DNA from: Wallemia ichthyophaga EXF-994
Lineage: Eukaryota; Basidiomycota; Wallemiomycetes; Wallemiales; Wallemiaceae
Assembly: GCF_000400465.1 (NCBI RefSeq)
Contig: NW_008806284.1
Location: forward strand, 186,001-250,000
DNA: 64,000 nt
Reading direction: 5' to 3'
Below the pieces are notes generated by a model. It worked only from the letters and a program-made list of their open reading frames with translations. It had not been told where the DNA came from and did no database searches. Below are positions 15,803-26,146 of this stretch, one piece after another. The number at the start of each line of letters is the position of its first letter. The stretch's first letter is position 1. The position numbers and the translations under genes are program-made.

Positions 15803-17521
15803 TTACACGCCACTCGAGAGTTCGGCATACTGTCTGCTGCTCATCTCGCTTAAACGCGAGACAGCTCTAGCGAAAGCGAAGACCTCTTCCTGGCCGGTGA
15901 ACATAGACGACGCCCCAACAGTGTCAGCGTTGAGGCCCTGAGTGTGTGTGAGGGGGGTTACGAGAGGGAGTCGAAGCAGCACCATCGTGCCAGTGTGCCA
16001 AGAATCCACTCACCAGATCATCCATCGCAGAACGCATCACGTCGGTGATTTCACCTGCGTTGCTTGACTCATCTGCGAAAATAGCCTCAATCGGCACCTG
16101 CGAAAGGAGGAGGAGGCGAGCTTTCGATTCGTAAGCTGCGTCAATGAAGGTGATGAAACGGCGGGCCTAGAGGTAGAGTGGAGAGGGAGTAGATGTTAGC
16201 GTAAGCGTCAGCACTACTTATACTACCAAAAGCACACCCACCTGATCCTTCACATTGAGGGAGAGCTGCGGGATATCGTCTACAAAGATAGTGTTGAACG
16301 TGGCCACTATCTCGAGATAGTCCGCAGCACTGAGAGGCATTCCGCAGAGCTGAGAAAAGGAGAACCGCGCAACGTTGCCGTCGGAGCTGCTAAGTGGGAT
16401 GCGCAGTGGACGGCCCCACACGTGCAGCTCTCTATTATGGATCACATCAGGAGTAGCATCCGCAGTGGCCTCCCACATCTTTTCAAATTCCGTTCTGTTC
16501 GCTGAATCGATAGGAGAGAAATAAACCTTAGTACTGGCGCGTGGTAATTTGCGGTAATCAGTGCCCGAGTTTAGAGAAACAACATCAAATGCCGTCTTGA
16601 GAAGGGAGATGCAAGGAAGGAAAGAGTCGCGCTGAATGCCATTTGCGTACAGCTCATCGGGATGTCTGTTACTAGTCATAACCGCCACAACACCGCGATC
16701 GATCAGACCATCGAACAACCTGCGCAGGATCATCGCATCGACTATATCGACCACTTGGAATTCATCGAAGGAGAGCACGGTGCATTCTTGGGCTAGCAAC
16801 TCTATCACGTCAGCTAAAGGATCAGAAGAGCCTGCCACGCGCGCTACGTGTATCCGCTTGTGCACGCTCTGCATAAACGCGTGAAAATGCCACCTCTGCG
16901 CGCGGTCGCGGAGGTGGGACGGGACTGTGTTGTGGAAGAGGTCCATGAGCATTGATCTGTGTGAGTGTGAGAGTGAGTTTGTGCTATATAAACAACCTCA
17001 ACTCACTTCCCCGTGCCTACGTCGCCGTAGAGATACAGACCATGTGGGATACGGGAGCGTTTATCTTCGATGGCCTGTGCGCGTTCGGAATCAAGTAGCG
17101 CCTGCGATTTACCTCCAATGACCCGTTTCCACCACGGCAGCGGCGCGGTAGATGCACTAATGCGGCTGTCTAGTGCAAATAGTGCGCTGGGATTATACGT
17201 CGTCAGCTCGCAATGGAGATCATTGAGTCGGGCTATAACCCGGGATTGGTGACTATCAGCATTGAGAACACCCGTTTTAACGAGGTCTTTGTATTTCTCT
17301 ATTGGCGTGTTCGTGGATGAAGCTGTGTGCGGTGTGTTGCCCCCTCTGCTTCCCTCTTCGCCCGCATATCCATCCTCTGTCTCCTCAGCGCTGAGCGTGG
17401 TGTGCGTGCTGTAAACTCTACCACTAATTCTGCCCATTTTATTAAAACTCGTGTGCCTTATCCCACTGCGAACACTCCTCGGTATTCCTCGAATCACCTG
17501 CGCCAATCGCGACGTCATCAT
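15803..17521 (-). CDS. AFG1: AFG1/LACE1-like mitochondrial ATPase
   Basis: Complement pieces 17007-17521, 16242-16956, 16014-16166, 15803-15937, giving 505 aa. Introns are 50, 75 and 76 nt, the last two long for this window. The start is the first ATG of an MM pair at 17521; it gives a basic, Ser/Arg-rich presequence (SRLAQVIRGIPRSVRSGIR) suited to mitochondrial import. Walker A (LYGDVGTGKSMLMDLF) is assembled across the first intron. Walker B is VLSFDEFQVVD, followed by MTSNRHPDELYANG. The C-terminus reads GASSMFTGQEEVFAFARAVS, typical of the family. AFG1 helps degrade or assemble mitochondrially encoded respiratory-chain subunits at the inner membrane. Confidence 0.92.
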
Positions 17522-17692
17522 GGAAGCAAAGAGGGGACTGAAGCGAGAAGACAAAAACAAAAAAGTCGAGTAACAAATAAAACAACGCAAAAGGATCGGA
17601 AGAATGCAATGTGTATTATTATTTCGTTAAGTGACAGATACATCTAAATAAAACATGAAATGGTGTGTAGGGGATAAATACAGCTAACTAAT

Positions 17693-19678
17693 TTAGTCAA
17701 CCTCCTCAACAGATGGGCCATCACCGCCACCTTGGCCTTCAGCACCTGGGGCAGGTGCACCACCTGGCATACCGCCTGGAGCACCGCCTTGACCGTAGAG
17801 CTTCTGCATGATTGGTGAGGCAACACCCTCAAGTTCCTTCTGGCGACTCTCAAACTCATCCTTGCTAGCAGCTTCAGAGTTGTCGAGGAATGAGATTGTC
17901 TCGTTGACAGCCTCATCCAACTTCTTCTTGTCATCTTCACCGAACTTGTCCTTGAGGTTGTCGTCATTCATTGCGTTACGCAAGTTGTAGGCGTATGACT
18001 CAAGTCCGTTACGTGCGTGGATTCTTGAGGCTGCTTCTTCATCCTCAGCCTTGAACTTCTCAGCATCACTAACCATTCTCTCAATGTCCTCCTTAGTAAG
18101 ACGACCCTTGTCGTTAGTGATGGTGATCTTGTTGCTCTTACCGGTAGTCTTGTCAGCAGCGTTAACGTTCAAAATACCGTTAGCGTCAATGTCGAAGGTA
18201 ACCTCGATTTGTGGTACACCACGTGGTGCTGGTGGAATACCAGAAAGTTCGAATTTACCGAGCAAGTTGTTGTCCTTGGTACGAGCACGTTCACCCTCGA
18301 ATACTTGGATAAGGACACCTGGTTGGTTGTCGGCGTAAGTAGAGAAGACCTCAGACTTCTTGGTTGGAACAGTAGTGTTACGCTTGATGAGTGCAGTCAT
18401 CACACCACCTGCAGTTTCAATACCGGTTGAGAGTGGAGCAACATCGAGAAGGAGCAAGTCTTGAGTCTTCTCTGAAACATCACCGCTGAGGATCGAAGCT
18501 TGGACAGCAGCACCGAAAGCAACAGCCTCATCAGGGTTGATGGAGCGGTTAGCCTCCTTACCGTTGAAGAAGTCAGCAACGAGCTTTTGGATCTTTGGAA
18601 TACGAGTAGAACCACCAACAAGGACAATGTCGTGGACAGAGGACTTGTCAGCCTTGGCATCACGGAGAACGCTCTCGACAGGCTCCATGGTGTTACGGAA
18701 AAGATCTTGACAGAGTTCCTCGAAACGAGCACGGGTGATTGACGAGTAGAGGTCCATACCCTCGAACAAAGAGTCGATTTCAATGGTAGTTTGAGCAGCA
18801 GATGAAAGGGTACGCTTGGCACGCTCACATGAAGTGCGGAGACGACGCATAGCACGAGCGTTGTCGGAGATGTCCTTCTTGTTCTTACGCTTGAATTCTT
18901 GAACAAAGTGGTTGACGAGACGGTTGTCAAAGTCCTCACCACCAAGGTGAGTGTCACCAGCAGTGGACTTGACTTCGAAGATACCCTCCTCGATGGTGAG
19001 GAGTGAGACATCGAAGGTACCACCACCCAAATCGAAGATAAGGACGTTGCGCTCACCCTCAGTCTTCTTGTCGAGACCGTAAGCAATAGCAGCAGCGGTT
19101 GGCTCGTTGATGATACGCATGACGTTGAGACCAGCGATCAAACCGGCGTCCTTGGTAGCTTGACGTTGTGAGTCGTTGAAGTAGGCTGGAACGGTAACAA
19201 CGGCGTCCTTGACGGTGGTACCGAGGTAAGCCTCAGCAATGTCCTTCATCTTGACGAGAACCATTGCGCTGACTTCCTCAGGAGTGAATTGCTTCTTCTC
19301 GCCCTTGTACTCGACCTCGATCTTTGGCTTGTCGGCTGAGTCTTGGATGAGCTTGAATGGCCAGTGCTTGTTGTCAGCCTGGACATCGTCATCAGAGAAC
19401 TTGCGACCAATCAAACGCTTAGCGTCGAAGACCGTGTTGTAAGGGTTCATAGCCGTTTGGTTCTTTGCGGCGTCACCAATCAGACGCTCAGTGTCTGTGA
19501 AAGCGACGTATGAAGGGGTAGTGCGGTTACCTTGGTCGTTGGCGATAATTTCGACTCTGTCGTTTTGCCAGACAGCGACACAGGAGTATGTTGTACCCAA
19601 ATCGATACCTGGGATATTTGTTAGTTTAGCTGCTATGAAATTCCTATAACCCTCACCAATTGCTTTGCTAGATGTCAT
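17693..19678 (-). CDS. SSA1: Cytosolic HSP70 chaperone (SSA type)
   Basis: Spliced product 645 aa: complement of 19609-19656 is an intron, leaving exons 19657-19678 and 17693-19608. The 48-nt intron (GTGAGG...CCCAG with a CTAAC branch site) is a multiple of three and has no in-frame stop, so the uninterrupted frame reads 661 aa. Splicing restores the canonical start [17 protein letters not shown]. Other signatures are [15 protein letters not shown], the ATPase phosphate loops ([27 protein letters not shown]), the substrate-binding domain and a Gly-rich lid tail ending EEVD, the cytosolic Hop/CHIP-binding motif. Codons are strongly biased to C-ending forms, as in highly expressed genes. Heat-shock elements lie just upstream. 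Confidence 0.97.
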   Translation of the reverse strand: MTSSKAIGEGYRNFIAAKLTNIPGIDLGTTYSCVAVWQNDRVEIIANDQGNRTTPSYVAFTDTERLIGDAAKNQTAMNPYNTVFDAKRLIGRKFSDDDVQADNKHWPFKLIQDSADKPKIEVEYKGEKKQFTPEEVSAMVLVKMKDIAEAYLGTTVKDAVVTVPAYFNDSQRQATKDAGLIAGLNVMRIINEPTAAAIAYGLDKKTEGERNVLIFDLGGGTFDVSLLTIEEGIFEVKSTAGDTHLGGEDFDNRLVNHFVQEFKRKNKKDISDNARAMRRLRTSCERAKRTLSSAAQTTIEIDSLFEGMDLYSSITRARFEELCQDLFRNTMEPVESVLRDAKADKSSVHDIVLVGGSTRIPKIQKLVADFFNGKEANRSINPDEAVAFGAAVQASILSGDVSEKTQDLLLLDVAPLSTGIETAGGVMTALIKRNTTVPTKKSEVFSTYADNQPGVLIQVFEGERARTKDNNLLGKFELSGIPPAPRGVPQIEVTFDIDANGILNVNAADKTTGKSNKITITNDKGRLTKEDIERMVSDAEKFKAEDEEAASRIHARNGLESYAYNLRNAMNDDNLKDKFGEDDKKKLDEAVNETISFLDNSEAASKDEFESRQKELEGVASPIMQKLYGQGGAPGGMPGGAPAPGAEGQGGGDGPSVEEVD

Positions 19679-19746
19679 TATTTTATTTTGTGATGGTTAT
19701 GTGAGAAGCCCCTTCGCTGGCTTATATTTGGTGAAATTTTGTCAAA

Positions 19747-19784
19747 TTCCCGAAGTTAAGAGAAGATGAGAGAATGTTCCCGAA
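19747..19784. promoter_or_regulatory. Heat-shock elements upstream of HSP70
   Basis: A perfect three-unit HSE, GAATGTTCCCGAA (GAAnnTTCnnGAA), lies at 19772-19784. A two-unit TTCCCGAA is at 19747-19754. Both are 69-106 bp upstream of the HSP70 ATG at 19678, and a TATA-like AAATATAAG (minus strand) at about 19722-19730 lies between them and the gene. The expected regulator is Hsf1. The pattern is seen directly; binding is inferred. Confidence 0.8.
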
Positions 19785-19979
19785 ATGTCGTGGGTGAGGG
19801 TGAGAGGGGTATCATTGAGATCGCGCGGATTCGGTGATTCTGTTGGTGCTTTACATGTGTACAATTGGTTTATTGTGGGTGCGCCTATTGACGTCATCTG
19901 CGGACTGCGTCGTCTTCTTGATTGAAAATACGAATATATTCATCAATTGTATTACAAGATATAAATCATTCATTCTCTC

Positions 19980-21164
19980 CTAGTAAAAGTGCTCTGCTTG
20001 AGGTATTGGGTTGCGAATAGCATCTGGAGTAAGTCTACTAATATCTGCCGACAATTTACACTCTGTGATAATATCAGCGAGTACTTTGCCTGTAGCAGGG
20101 CCTAATAAAATACCCCACACGCTATGTCCAGCGCCGACGTGAATGCCCGGTGAGATGGTCCCTATAAGTGGATTGCTTGAGCTACCAGTAGGTATTGGCA
20201 TATAGCAGGCTTGTTCGGCGACTACCTCAGTCAGGCTACCTTGGTATGTAGAGAAGTGTTGTGGGGAGATAAGTGCGGCTTCCTTCTTGAGCTGGGCGAT
20301 GCTGGCTGCATCTACCTCAACCTCCGCCGCCGTATTCGGTAGCCTGGCGTCATCTGCACTGCCACATACAAACGCCGTACCATCTGGCCTAGCAAACAGC
20401 TCTGGCTCTGATGGCTGATGGCCGCGGACTAGTAGATTGACAAATAAACAGTGGGCTGACATATGCAGCTGGCTCGGTGGCTGGAGGATAATGGAGTGAA
20501 TGCGTTGGCCATCGACGCGTGCAATGTTTGATTCTTCACGTGTGAGTGTGTCAGCTGCTAATTTGCCTGTCCATGGACCAGTGGCGAATACGACATGGTC
20601 ACACTCAATCTGCCACTCATTTTCACCATCTGAGACAGTTGCTGATCTTGGTCTATTCTCCTTGTCTTGGTTTCTTTCAATCGATATCAAGTGGGCTTTG
20701 ACGAAGGTGGCTTTTGATTGTGCTAATAACATTTCCACTAACGGACGCGGATTCACCTGTGCACACATATTCGGTGATCCTAGCAAATTGCACTCGGAGA
20801 CAATCACATTCGGATCAACCCAATTTGTACCAAACTTCTTGTGTTCATATTGAGGGCATTTTCGATGACCAATTTCTGCAGATAAGTTGAGTGCTGTTAC
20901 TCTGCGATAACCCCAGTTGCGTGGACCGTCCAACTTGTCAGCGAGATCTTGGTGTATACGCCAGCTCAATTGAGATAATGAATTTGAATCAGGGCCATTC
21001 CAATCGGCAGCAATGAAACCACCTGCTTTTCCTGAGGCACCGGGTGCAATGCCTGAGGAATCGATGATAGTGATGTGAGCTGGATCCTGAGACTGTGATA
21101 GGAAGTAGGCAGTTGAAGTACCAACAATACCACAACCAACGATTAAAACGTTTTTATTTGACAT
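19980..21164 (-). CDS. FAD-dependent oxidoreductase, DAO family (TDA3-like)
   Basis: Single exon, 394 aa. The N-terminal dinucleotide-binding motif is VLIVGCGIVGTSTAYFLS (GxGxxG), followed by GIAPGASGKAGGFIA. A C-terminal FAD-contact segment reads GIHVGAGHSVWGILLGPATG. This arrangement fits the D-amino-acid oxidase superfamily, and the GASGKAGGF segment resembles fungal Tda3-like proteins linked to endosome-to-Golgi transport in yeast. The substrate is unknown. No signal or membrane segment is apparent. The minus-strand promoter lies in the 21.17-21.6 kb gap. Confidence 0.78.
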   Translation of the reverse strand: MSNKNVLIVGCGIVGTSTAYFLSQSQDPAHITIIDSSGIAPGASGKAGGFIAADWNGPDSNSLSQLSWRIHQDLADKLDGPRNWGYRRVTALNLSAEIGHRKCPQYEHKKFGTNWVDPNVIVSECNLLGSPNMCAQVNPRPLVEMLLAQSKATFVKAHLISIERNQDKENRPRSATVSDGENEWQIECDHVVFATGPWTGKLAADTLTREESNIARVDGQRIHSIILQPPSQLHMSAHCLFVNLLVRGHQPSEPELFARPDGTAFVCGSADDARLPNTAAEVEVDAASIAQLKKEAALISPQHFSTYQGSLTEVVAEQACYMPIPTGSSSNPLIGTISPGIHVGAGHSVWGILLGPATGKVLADIITECKLSADISRLTPDAIRNPIPQAEHFY

Positions 21165-21603
21165 TTATACAGTGGATGTTTAAAATGAAAATTAATTTAT
21201 TTTGTACCTTGTAGTACACATACTTATGGGAGTAGTACATGATGAATTGGCTGTGGTTAAGAGGATCAGATATAAGAATATAAATGCTTTAAGAGGTCAA
21301 ATTTGGTTTAATTGGCTCGATTTATTCATCAATTCAGTCAGTAGGCTGCTCAAAGAAAAGACAGCAGCCAACCAATCAAAAGCCACGCACGCAGCGCTTA
21401 AACTCACGGAATTCCTAGATTACCAGCTAAAGCTAACGCATTTCATTCCAATTACACTCACGTTACTTGGTTGTGTGGCTAGAATATGGGATTGGATGGG
21501 ATCCGTTTCCATATCTCATTAGCATTCCATTCCAAGGGTTTCGTATAAAATTCATAACATGGCTCTCTTTCTCTTTCTTAGAACACTGTAAACAATCAGT
21601 AGA
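21165..21603. other. Intergenic promoter region, no gene supported
   Basis: This gap separates two divergent genes. It holds a TATA-like GTATAAAATTC at about 21543 and, just before the plus-strand start, a pyrimidine tract ending in TTAG (about 21570-21590) that could be the acceptor of a 5'-UTR intron. A 106-codon frame on the plus strand lacks an ATG start and resembles no family. Confidence 0.5.
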
Positions 21604-22125
21604 ATGTCCCTCCTCATCACTCTCACCAGATTCTTCAAAGTCGTAATCATCGCCTTCTCCATCGCGATTATCGTGTTGGGTGCTGTATATACCAGAGACG
21701 TAAGCGACTGGTTTAGCCATGCCCGCTATGCATCAGCCGTCGCCGCTCTCCTCGCCGCATCAGCCTTAAACCTCCTCACAACCCTCATCCCGCTCACATA
21801 CGGTGGTTTATCCGTCGGCCTCAACGTTCTCCTCTACCTCTTCAACTTCCTCTTCACATTCGCAACTGCAATCGCTGTTGCTGCCCTGAGAGAAGGCAGA
21901 GGCGGTATGGCTTACTGCCGCGACTTGCAACCAAACAGGATGTTCTCGCACTGTTTCGACCAGTATCTCGCTCTCATCGTATTAGGCTTCCTCCTCGCCT
22001 TCTTCGACCTCTTCCTCGTCATCATTTACCCCATCGCGGTGATGCTCCACAACAAACGCGTCAACCAGTCAAATGGGTTTAGAACGAGGACTGACAGTCT
22101 CTTACCAAAGCAGCAGGAAAATTGA
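21604..22125 (+). CDS. MARVEL-like four-helix membrane protein
   Basis: Single exon, 173 aa. Four hydrophobic segments lie at roughly residues 10-30, 40-65, 72-98 and 118-145. The loop between TM3 and TM4 has two Cys (MAYCRDLQPNRMFSHCFDQY), and the cytosolic tail is polar and basic. The topology and spacing match fungal MARVEL/Nce102-type plasma-membrane proteins. No specific function can be assigned. It is followed at 150 bp by a small Cys-rich gene on the same strand. Confidence 0.7.
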   Translation: MSLLITLTRFFKVVIIAFSIAIIVLGAVYTRDVSDWFSHARYASAVAALLAASALNLLTTLIPLTYGGLSVGLNVLLYLFNFLFTFATAIAVAALREGRGGMAYCRDLQPNRMFSHCFDQYLALIVLGFLLAFFDLFLVIIYPIAVMLHNKRVNQSNGFRTRTDSLLPKQQEN

Positions 22126-22271
22126 AGATGTTTTCTCTTAACTTTGTTCTCCTCTCTTCACTCATGTACCGTGCATCCACATTAATTTTTAATACCTAAT
22201 CTTAATATCACATCGGATTATATTGTCCGTTTACCTTGATTTCTTTATCTGGCTGCTTTGCCTTAACTTAA

Positions 22272-22620
22272 ATGGCTGAAGATGGTTTTGTCTGTGTTTT
22301 CTTAATCCTTGTTTTCTCTTCTCATTCACAATTTACAGGGCTGCGCTGGCCTCATATCCATCTGCTGCGTGTCCATTATCGAACCCATCTGCAACACGCA
22401 CAGATGCGGTATGTGCAACGCGTGCTCCTGCAACTGCTGCAAATGCTGCCAAAATAAATTTGATCAAGATAATTGGAATGCACACAAGAGTCCATTTGAC
22501 AGGGATGACGGTGACACAGCGACCACCCAGCAACCCACACAGCAGCCCAATATGAACGTCGGTGGCGATGCTGTTACTCTAAGCAACAACCCACCTCCAC
22601 CTCCATACTCAACTCAATGA
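22272..22620 (+). CDS. Small Cys-rich protein with Pro-rich PPPPPY tail
   Basis: Proposed exons 22272-22289 and 22339-22620 give 99 aa, with a 49-nt intron ending in a strong pyrimidine tract (TTTTCTCTTCTC...TTTACAG). The donor GTCTGT is weak, so the first exon is uncertain; an unspliced ATG at 22309 is the alternative. The mature part has a short hydrophobic segment with CC pairs, then CGMCNACSCNCCKCC, then a polar region ending PPPPPYSTQ. The dense cysteines suggest palmitoylation or metal binding, and PPPY could recruit a WW-domain ubiquitin ligase; both are inference. I do not recognise the family. Confidence 0.55.
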
Positions 22621-22676
22621 AAATTAACCTGGGTATCTTCTTTTGTATCTTCCCTACAATTCAATTCACTTTCCGT

Positions 22677-24638
22677 TTAAAACCCTCCAGCTAACTTTGT
22701 TGCCGCTTCTCTCGCATTTATACGCTTCTTATCCGCCTTGTGTCTTGATATACTTGCCGTCGACTGTGACATGCTTTCTCTGCTTGCTGAGGTCGGTGTC
22801 GGTGTGGCCTGGGCTGGAAGTACTGATGACTGTGATAGCGTCGTGCGTGATGTATCTACTCTACCCGTCAATGCACTAGCCGAGGCACCCAGTGGATCAC
22901 TTGAGTTTGTTTGCTTGATTTGCTTATTCTGATTTTGCTCCTCATCTTGCTCCTGCTCCTGTGTCTTTTCTTGTTTCTTCTCCTGCTTCTTCTCTTGCTC
23001 ATACTCCCGCTGCTGCTCCTTCTCTTTCTCTTCCACGCCCCCCTCCACACTCCCACTCCCACCCACGTCCATCCCTTCAACCACCCTCTGGACGGCCTGC
23101 AACTCACCAATTTTAAGACGGGAGTGCTCAACACCCAAAGCGGCGTGTTCACTGAGTAGATGAACGAGATCTTCCTCTGTCTGTTTATCATGAACAGCGA
23201 GAGCCTGATGAAGATGCAGCCCTACGAGCTGAACCTGCTGAGCGAGGTTATCCTCGACAGTCTGCGCCTCTCTCAATTCACCTAGGGACGAATCCGCCCT
23301 CTGTACGTTAATCGCCCTACCACCCTTCATGCGTTCTACTGCGCGTCTCTTCGAGATAGAGCGCTGCACTGCGCGCTGATAGTCATCCTGTAGTTCGTTA
23401 CGCTGCACGAGTGTGTATCTTACTGCTCTCGCATCGCGCGCGCAATAAATTAGCCCGTCATATAGTGTCACCAGCTCTCCCGCACAATGCCGCAGTCCTA
23501 CCTCGCCCATACGCCCAGCACACCGCGAAAGCTTCTCCAAGGAATGCGCCAGACTCGGCATGTGTACTCGCTCCGCACCAGATAGGGTCAATAGTCGCTC
23601 ACTTACACTCGTCTCAGCTGTCGCACTGTCACGTTGACGACGTATCACCATCTCGAGTGTACCGACGACGCGTTGGAGTGCCTTCTCTTGATCTTTAGCT
23701 ACCGCTTGCGCTTGTATTAGGTATGCGTTGGTGTCTTCGTTCTCGTCTGCCGTATTAGTTGCGTCAGACCCGTTAGAGGCGTTGGTTGGGTCGTCGCTAT
23801 ATGCTGCGTGAACCTTTTCTTCCTTCGTCACCGCTGCCCCTCCTCCTCCTCCGCCCCAAAGCCCCAGATTAGGGAGTTTGTTGGATAGCTTAAAGTTGAT
23901 ACCCCCGCCACGTGGTTTGAACAGCTGGACAGGAACGTAGGAGAATTTGTTCATGATAAATGCACGCATATCGCTGTCGTTGTGCAAAGCAACATCCCCA
24001 CTGACCCTATCAAACCAGCGCTGAAGTGCGAGACGCACACGACGGTCATCTTCCTCTTCGCTCTGTGCGTTGGAGGAGTTGGCGGGGAGTGCGGGAATGA
24101 TAGTGGAAGGGTGTGCCTGAGTGAGCTGCTCACTCAACCGCGTCACCTCATCGTATGTGCGCTGTACACCACGATAAACAGAGCTGTTGCGAGATGTTGC
24201 TGTCCCACCGCCTGTATCATAGTCGGGGATATTCGTACTCGCGTCAAATTCAACAAGATAGTCACGTCGATTCTTGGTAATACCAGTAACGCGAATTTTG
24301 AGGAAAGGGGGGGAATCAGCCGTGGTTGTATGGTTATTACTGCTTTTAATGCTGTTGCTACCAGCAGTGGTTATGACAGATGGCTGCGCAAGTGGGGCTG
24401 TTGGCTGGCCATATATCTTAGCAGTGGAGGGTATACTGAGAGTGGATGAGTTCCTGCTGCGTGGTGGTTGCTGTGTATGCTGTTGCTGTTGACGCTCCCT
24501 TTCCCTCTCTTCCAGCGCTGGCAAAGGCTTATCCGTGGAGAGAGATGTGTGCAGTGAGTGCGACGCCGGCGCATCTTCCCAGGCGTTTGAGCTGTCGTAG
24601 AGTGTTGGAGCTGATTGGCTGAGTGGATCACTGTTCAT
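22677..24638 (-). CDS. VPS17: Retromer sorting nexin VPS17
   Basis: Single exon, 653 aa. A disordered Gln/Ser-rich N-terminus precedes a PX domain at residues ~110-240 (RVTGITKNRRDYLVEFDAST ... VYRGVQRTYDEVTRLSEQL ... RRVRLALQRWFDRVSGDVAL). A BAR-type helical region follows from about residue 310 to 530. The C-terminus is a Glu/Lys/Gln low-complexity run (QEKKQEKKQEKTQEQEQDEE) and a Ser/Thr-rich tail. The PX segment with a two-part acidic insert resembles yeast Vps17, which pairs with Vps5 in retromer for endosome-to-Golgi recycling. The acidic repeat extension is unusual for the family. Confidence 0.85.
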   Translation of the reverse strand: MNSDPLSQSAPTLYDSSNAWEDAPASHSLHTSLSTDKPLPALEERERERQQQQHTQQPPRSRNSSTLSIPSTAKIYGQPTAPLAQPSVITTAGSNSIKSSNNHTTTADSPPFLKIRVTGITKNRRDYLVEFDASTNIPDYDTGGGTATSRNSSVYRGVQRTYDEVTRLSEQLTQAHPSTIIPALPANSSNAQSEEEDDRRVRLALQRWFDRVSGDVALHNDSDMRAFIMNKFSYVPVQLFKPRGGGINFKLSNKLPNLGLWGGGGGGAAVTKEEKVHAAYSDDPTNASNGSDATNTADENEDTNAYLIQAQAVAKDQEKALQRVVGTLEMVIRRQRDSATAETSVSERLLTLSGAERVHMPSLAHSLEKLSRCAGRMGEVGLRHCAGELVTLYDGLIYCARDARAVRYTLVQRNELQDDYQRAVQRSISKRRAVERMKGGRAINVQRADSSLGELREAQTVEDNLAQQVQLVGLHLHQALAVHDKQTEEDLVHLLSEHAALGVEHSRLKIGELQAVQRVVEGMDVGGSGSVEGGVEEKEKEQQREYEQEKKQEKKQEKTQEQEQDEEQNQNKQIKQTNSSDPLGASASALTGRVDTSRTTLSQSSVLPAQATPTPTSASRESMSQSTASISRHKADKKRINAREAATKLAGGF

Positions 24639-24706
24639 CGTCCAGGAACAAGAAGTAAAAGAAATAAAATAAAAAATATAATTATTCAGGTTATCTGATA
24701 ACCATC

Positions 24707-25393
24707 ATGTCGAGAAGCACACAAGTTACAATCACCGCCGCACCTTGGAAATCACTGCTAGAGAATACGCTAAATGAAAATAAAGAAAAGACTAAAAATA
24801 TATTCAACGTTGCTGTTGGTACAGTCCAAGGGAATAGACCTAGAGTGAGGATGATGGTACACAGGGCATTCCAAGGAAATCTACTCCTTACGACAACTGA
24901 TATACGTATGAACAAGATACATCAATTGGAAGATTCCTACGTTGATAACAAAGGCTCACCAATCGATTATGTCTTCTGGATTGAACCTGCTATCCGTCAA
25001 TTCAGATTCACCGGTAACGCTTTCCTTCTGCCTTCACCTTGTCATCGTAATCCAACTCCCTTATCAGATTACCTCATTAATTCTGGTATCGACTTTGAGC
25101 AGAAACGCATTGACATCTATAACTCCATGTCACGCTCTTTACGCGCTTCTTTCGCTAAACCTTTCTCGCCTGGAAGTCATAGATCTTGGGATGAAAATTC
25201 TCATCCGTCTCCCGATAAAGTTGAGTCAGATGACCAAGATGAGTGGTATCAAAAGGGCTTAGACAACTTTGCATTGCTCGTTGTAGACCCATTTCAAGTT
25301 GATTACTGCGATCTCCTCACTCAACCAAATCAACGTAAGGTATTCACACTCAACGAGCAAAACGCGTGGATTGAAGAGGATGTACACCCATAA
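24707..25393 (+). CDS. PNPOx-like FMN-binding protein (Pyridox_oxase_2 family)
   Basis: Single exon, 228 aa. The N-terminus PWKSLLENTLNENK followed by FNVAVGTVQGNRPRVRMMVH and LLTTTDIRMNKIHQL is the start of the Alr4036-type split-barrel flavin domain. DYVFWIEPAIRQFRFTG forms the central strands. The C-terminus (FALLVVDPFQVDYCDLL ... RKVFTLNE) matches the family's dimerisation segment. These proteins probably bind FMN, and the substrate is unknown in fungi. Start codons of this gene and the minus-strand VPS17 are only 68 bp apart. Confidence 0.82.
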   Translation: MSRSTQVTITAAPWKSLLENTLNENKEKTKNIFNVAVGTVQGNRPRVRMMVHRAFQGNLLLTTTDIRMNKIHQLEDSYVDNKGSPIDYVFWIEPAIRQFRFTGNAFLLPSPCHRNPTPLSDYLINSGIDFEQKRIDIYNSMSRSLRASFAKPFSPGSHRSWDENSHPSPDKVESDDQDEWYQKGLDNFALLVVDPFQVDYCDLLTQPNQRKVFTLNEQNAWIEEDVHP

Positions 25394-25414
25394 TGTATAT
25401 AATCATATAAAATC

Positions 25415-26146
25415 TTAATCCAAACTTAAATTGATCGCTGGCATTTCATTCTGTCGCTTGTTAGACGTAGTAACGGGTGTATTACCACCAGATTCATCCT
25501 CCACCTCCATGAATTTTACTCTTTGTCTGTGTAGTAACGGCAGCTTAGGCGTGAGCGTTACCAACAAAGCCACAAAGTTGAATGCAAATAACCAGCTCTG
25601 AAATTTGGTATAGTGAGTTGAAATCAAGAACAATCCAATTGGCACACAGGTAAGCCACTTGCGAGCAGGCGTATACTGAGCACCGCCATCAATCTGTTCC
25701 CAGAATGTAAGCTCATCCCATGCGCCATTGTTGCTCTCAAAAGGAACTCCCTTGACGTGATGGAACATGAGGAACGTGACTGCCATATAACCGCAGTTAA
25801 CCAGTGTCCAGCTGATTTCCTGTGTCATTCCAGGTAAAGCGTCTATTAACAGCTTCCCAAGCGTCACGAGCACTACATGCATCAGCCACGCGCCTTTGAA
25901 ATTTACCCAGTCAGCGTTGTAGTTGTTCAGTGCTCCTTGATCTAGCGTCTCCTGTGCATCTGCTGGTACTTCCTGTAAACTAACAAGCGATGACGATCTC
26001 CCCCTCCTTCTCCTCTGCGGCGGTGGTTGTGATTGTGATTGTGCTTGCGTCTGGTGTGCGCTCCCACTGCCGCCACCACTCCCACTCCCACTCTCCTCTC
26101 CTGATATCACCAGACTCGGTATTGGCGGTGTTGTTCGCGCTGTCAT
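25415..26146 (-). CDS. ORM1: ORM1/ORMDL regulator of sphingolipid synthesis
   Basis: Single exon, 243 aa, counted from the ATG at 26146. ORM proteins bind and restrain serine palmitoyltransferase in the ER. A long Ser/Gly/Gln-rich N-terminus with RRRRGRSSSLVSL could carry the phosphosites that relieve inhibition in yeast. The conserved core reads NADWVNFKGAWLMHVVLVTL, then DELTFWEQIDGGAQYTPARK and FLISTHYTKFQSWLFAFN. Four membrane segments are expected. The C-terminal extension after the last segment is polar. Confidence 0.95.
   Translation of the reverse strand: MTARTTPPIPSLVISGEESGSGSGGGSGSAHQTQAQSQSQPPPQRRRRGRSSSLVSLQEVPADAQETLDQGALNNYNADWVNFKGAWLMHVVLVTLGKLLIDALPGMTQEISWTLVNCGYMAVTFLMFHHVKGVPFESNNGAWDELTFWEQIDGGAQYTPARKWLTCVPIGLFLISTHYTKFQSWLFAFNFVALLVTLTPKLPLLHRQRVKFMEVEDESGGNTPVTTSNKRQNEMPAINLSLD

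Noticed and set aside
19609-19656. HSP70 as an intronless 661-aa protein
   Set aside because: The extra 16 residues interrupt the invariant GIDLGTT start and are bounded by good splice sites with a CTAAC branch.
21202-21522. 106-codon plus-strand frame upstream of the MARVEL-like gene
   Set aside because: No ATG start, no recognisable domain, and it lies in the promoter gap between divergent genes.
22911-23159. Leu-rich plus-strand frame opposite VPS17
   Set aside because: It is the antisense shadow of the VPS17 Glu/Lys/Gln repeat, not a membrane protein.
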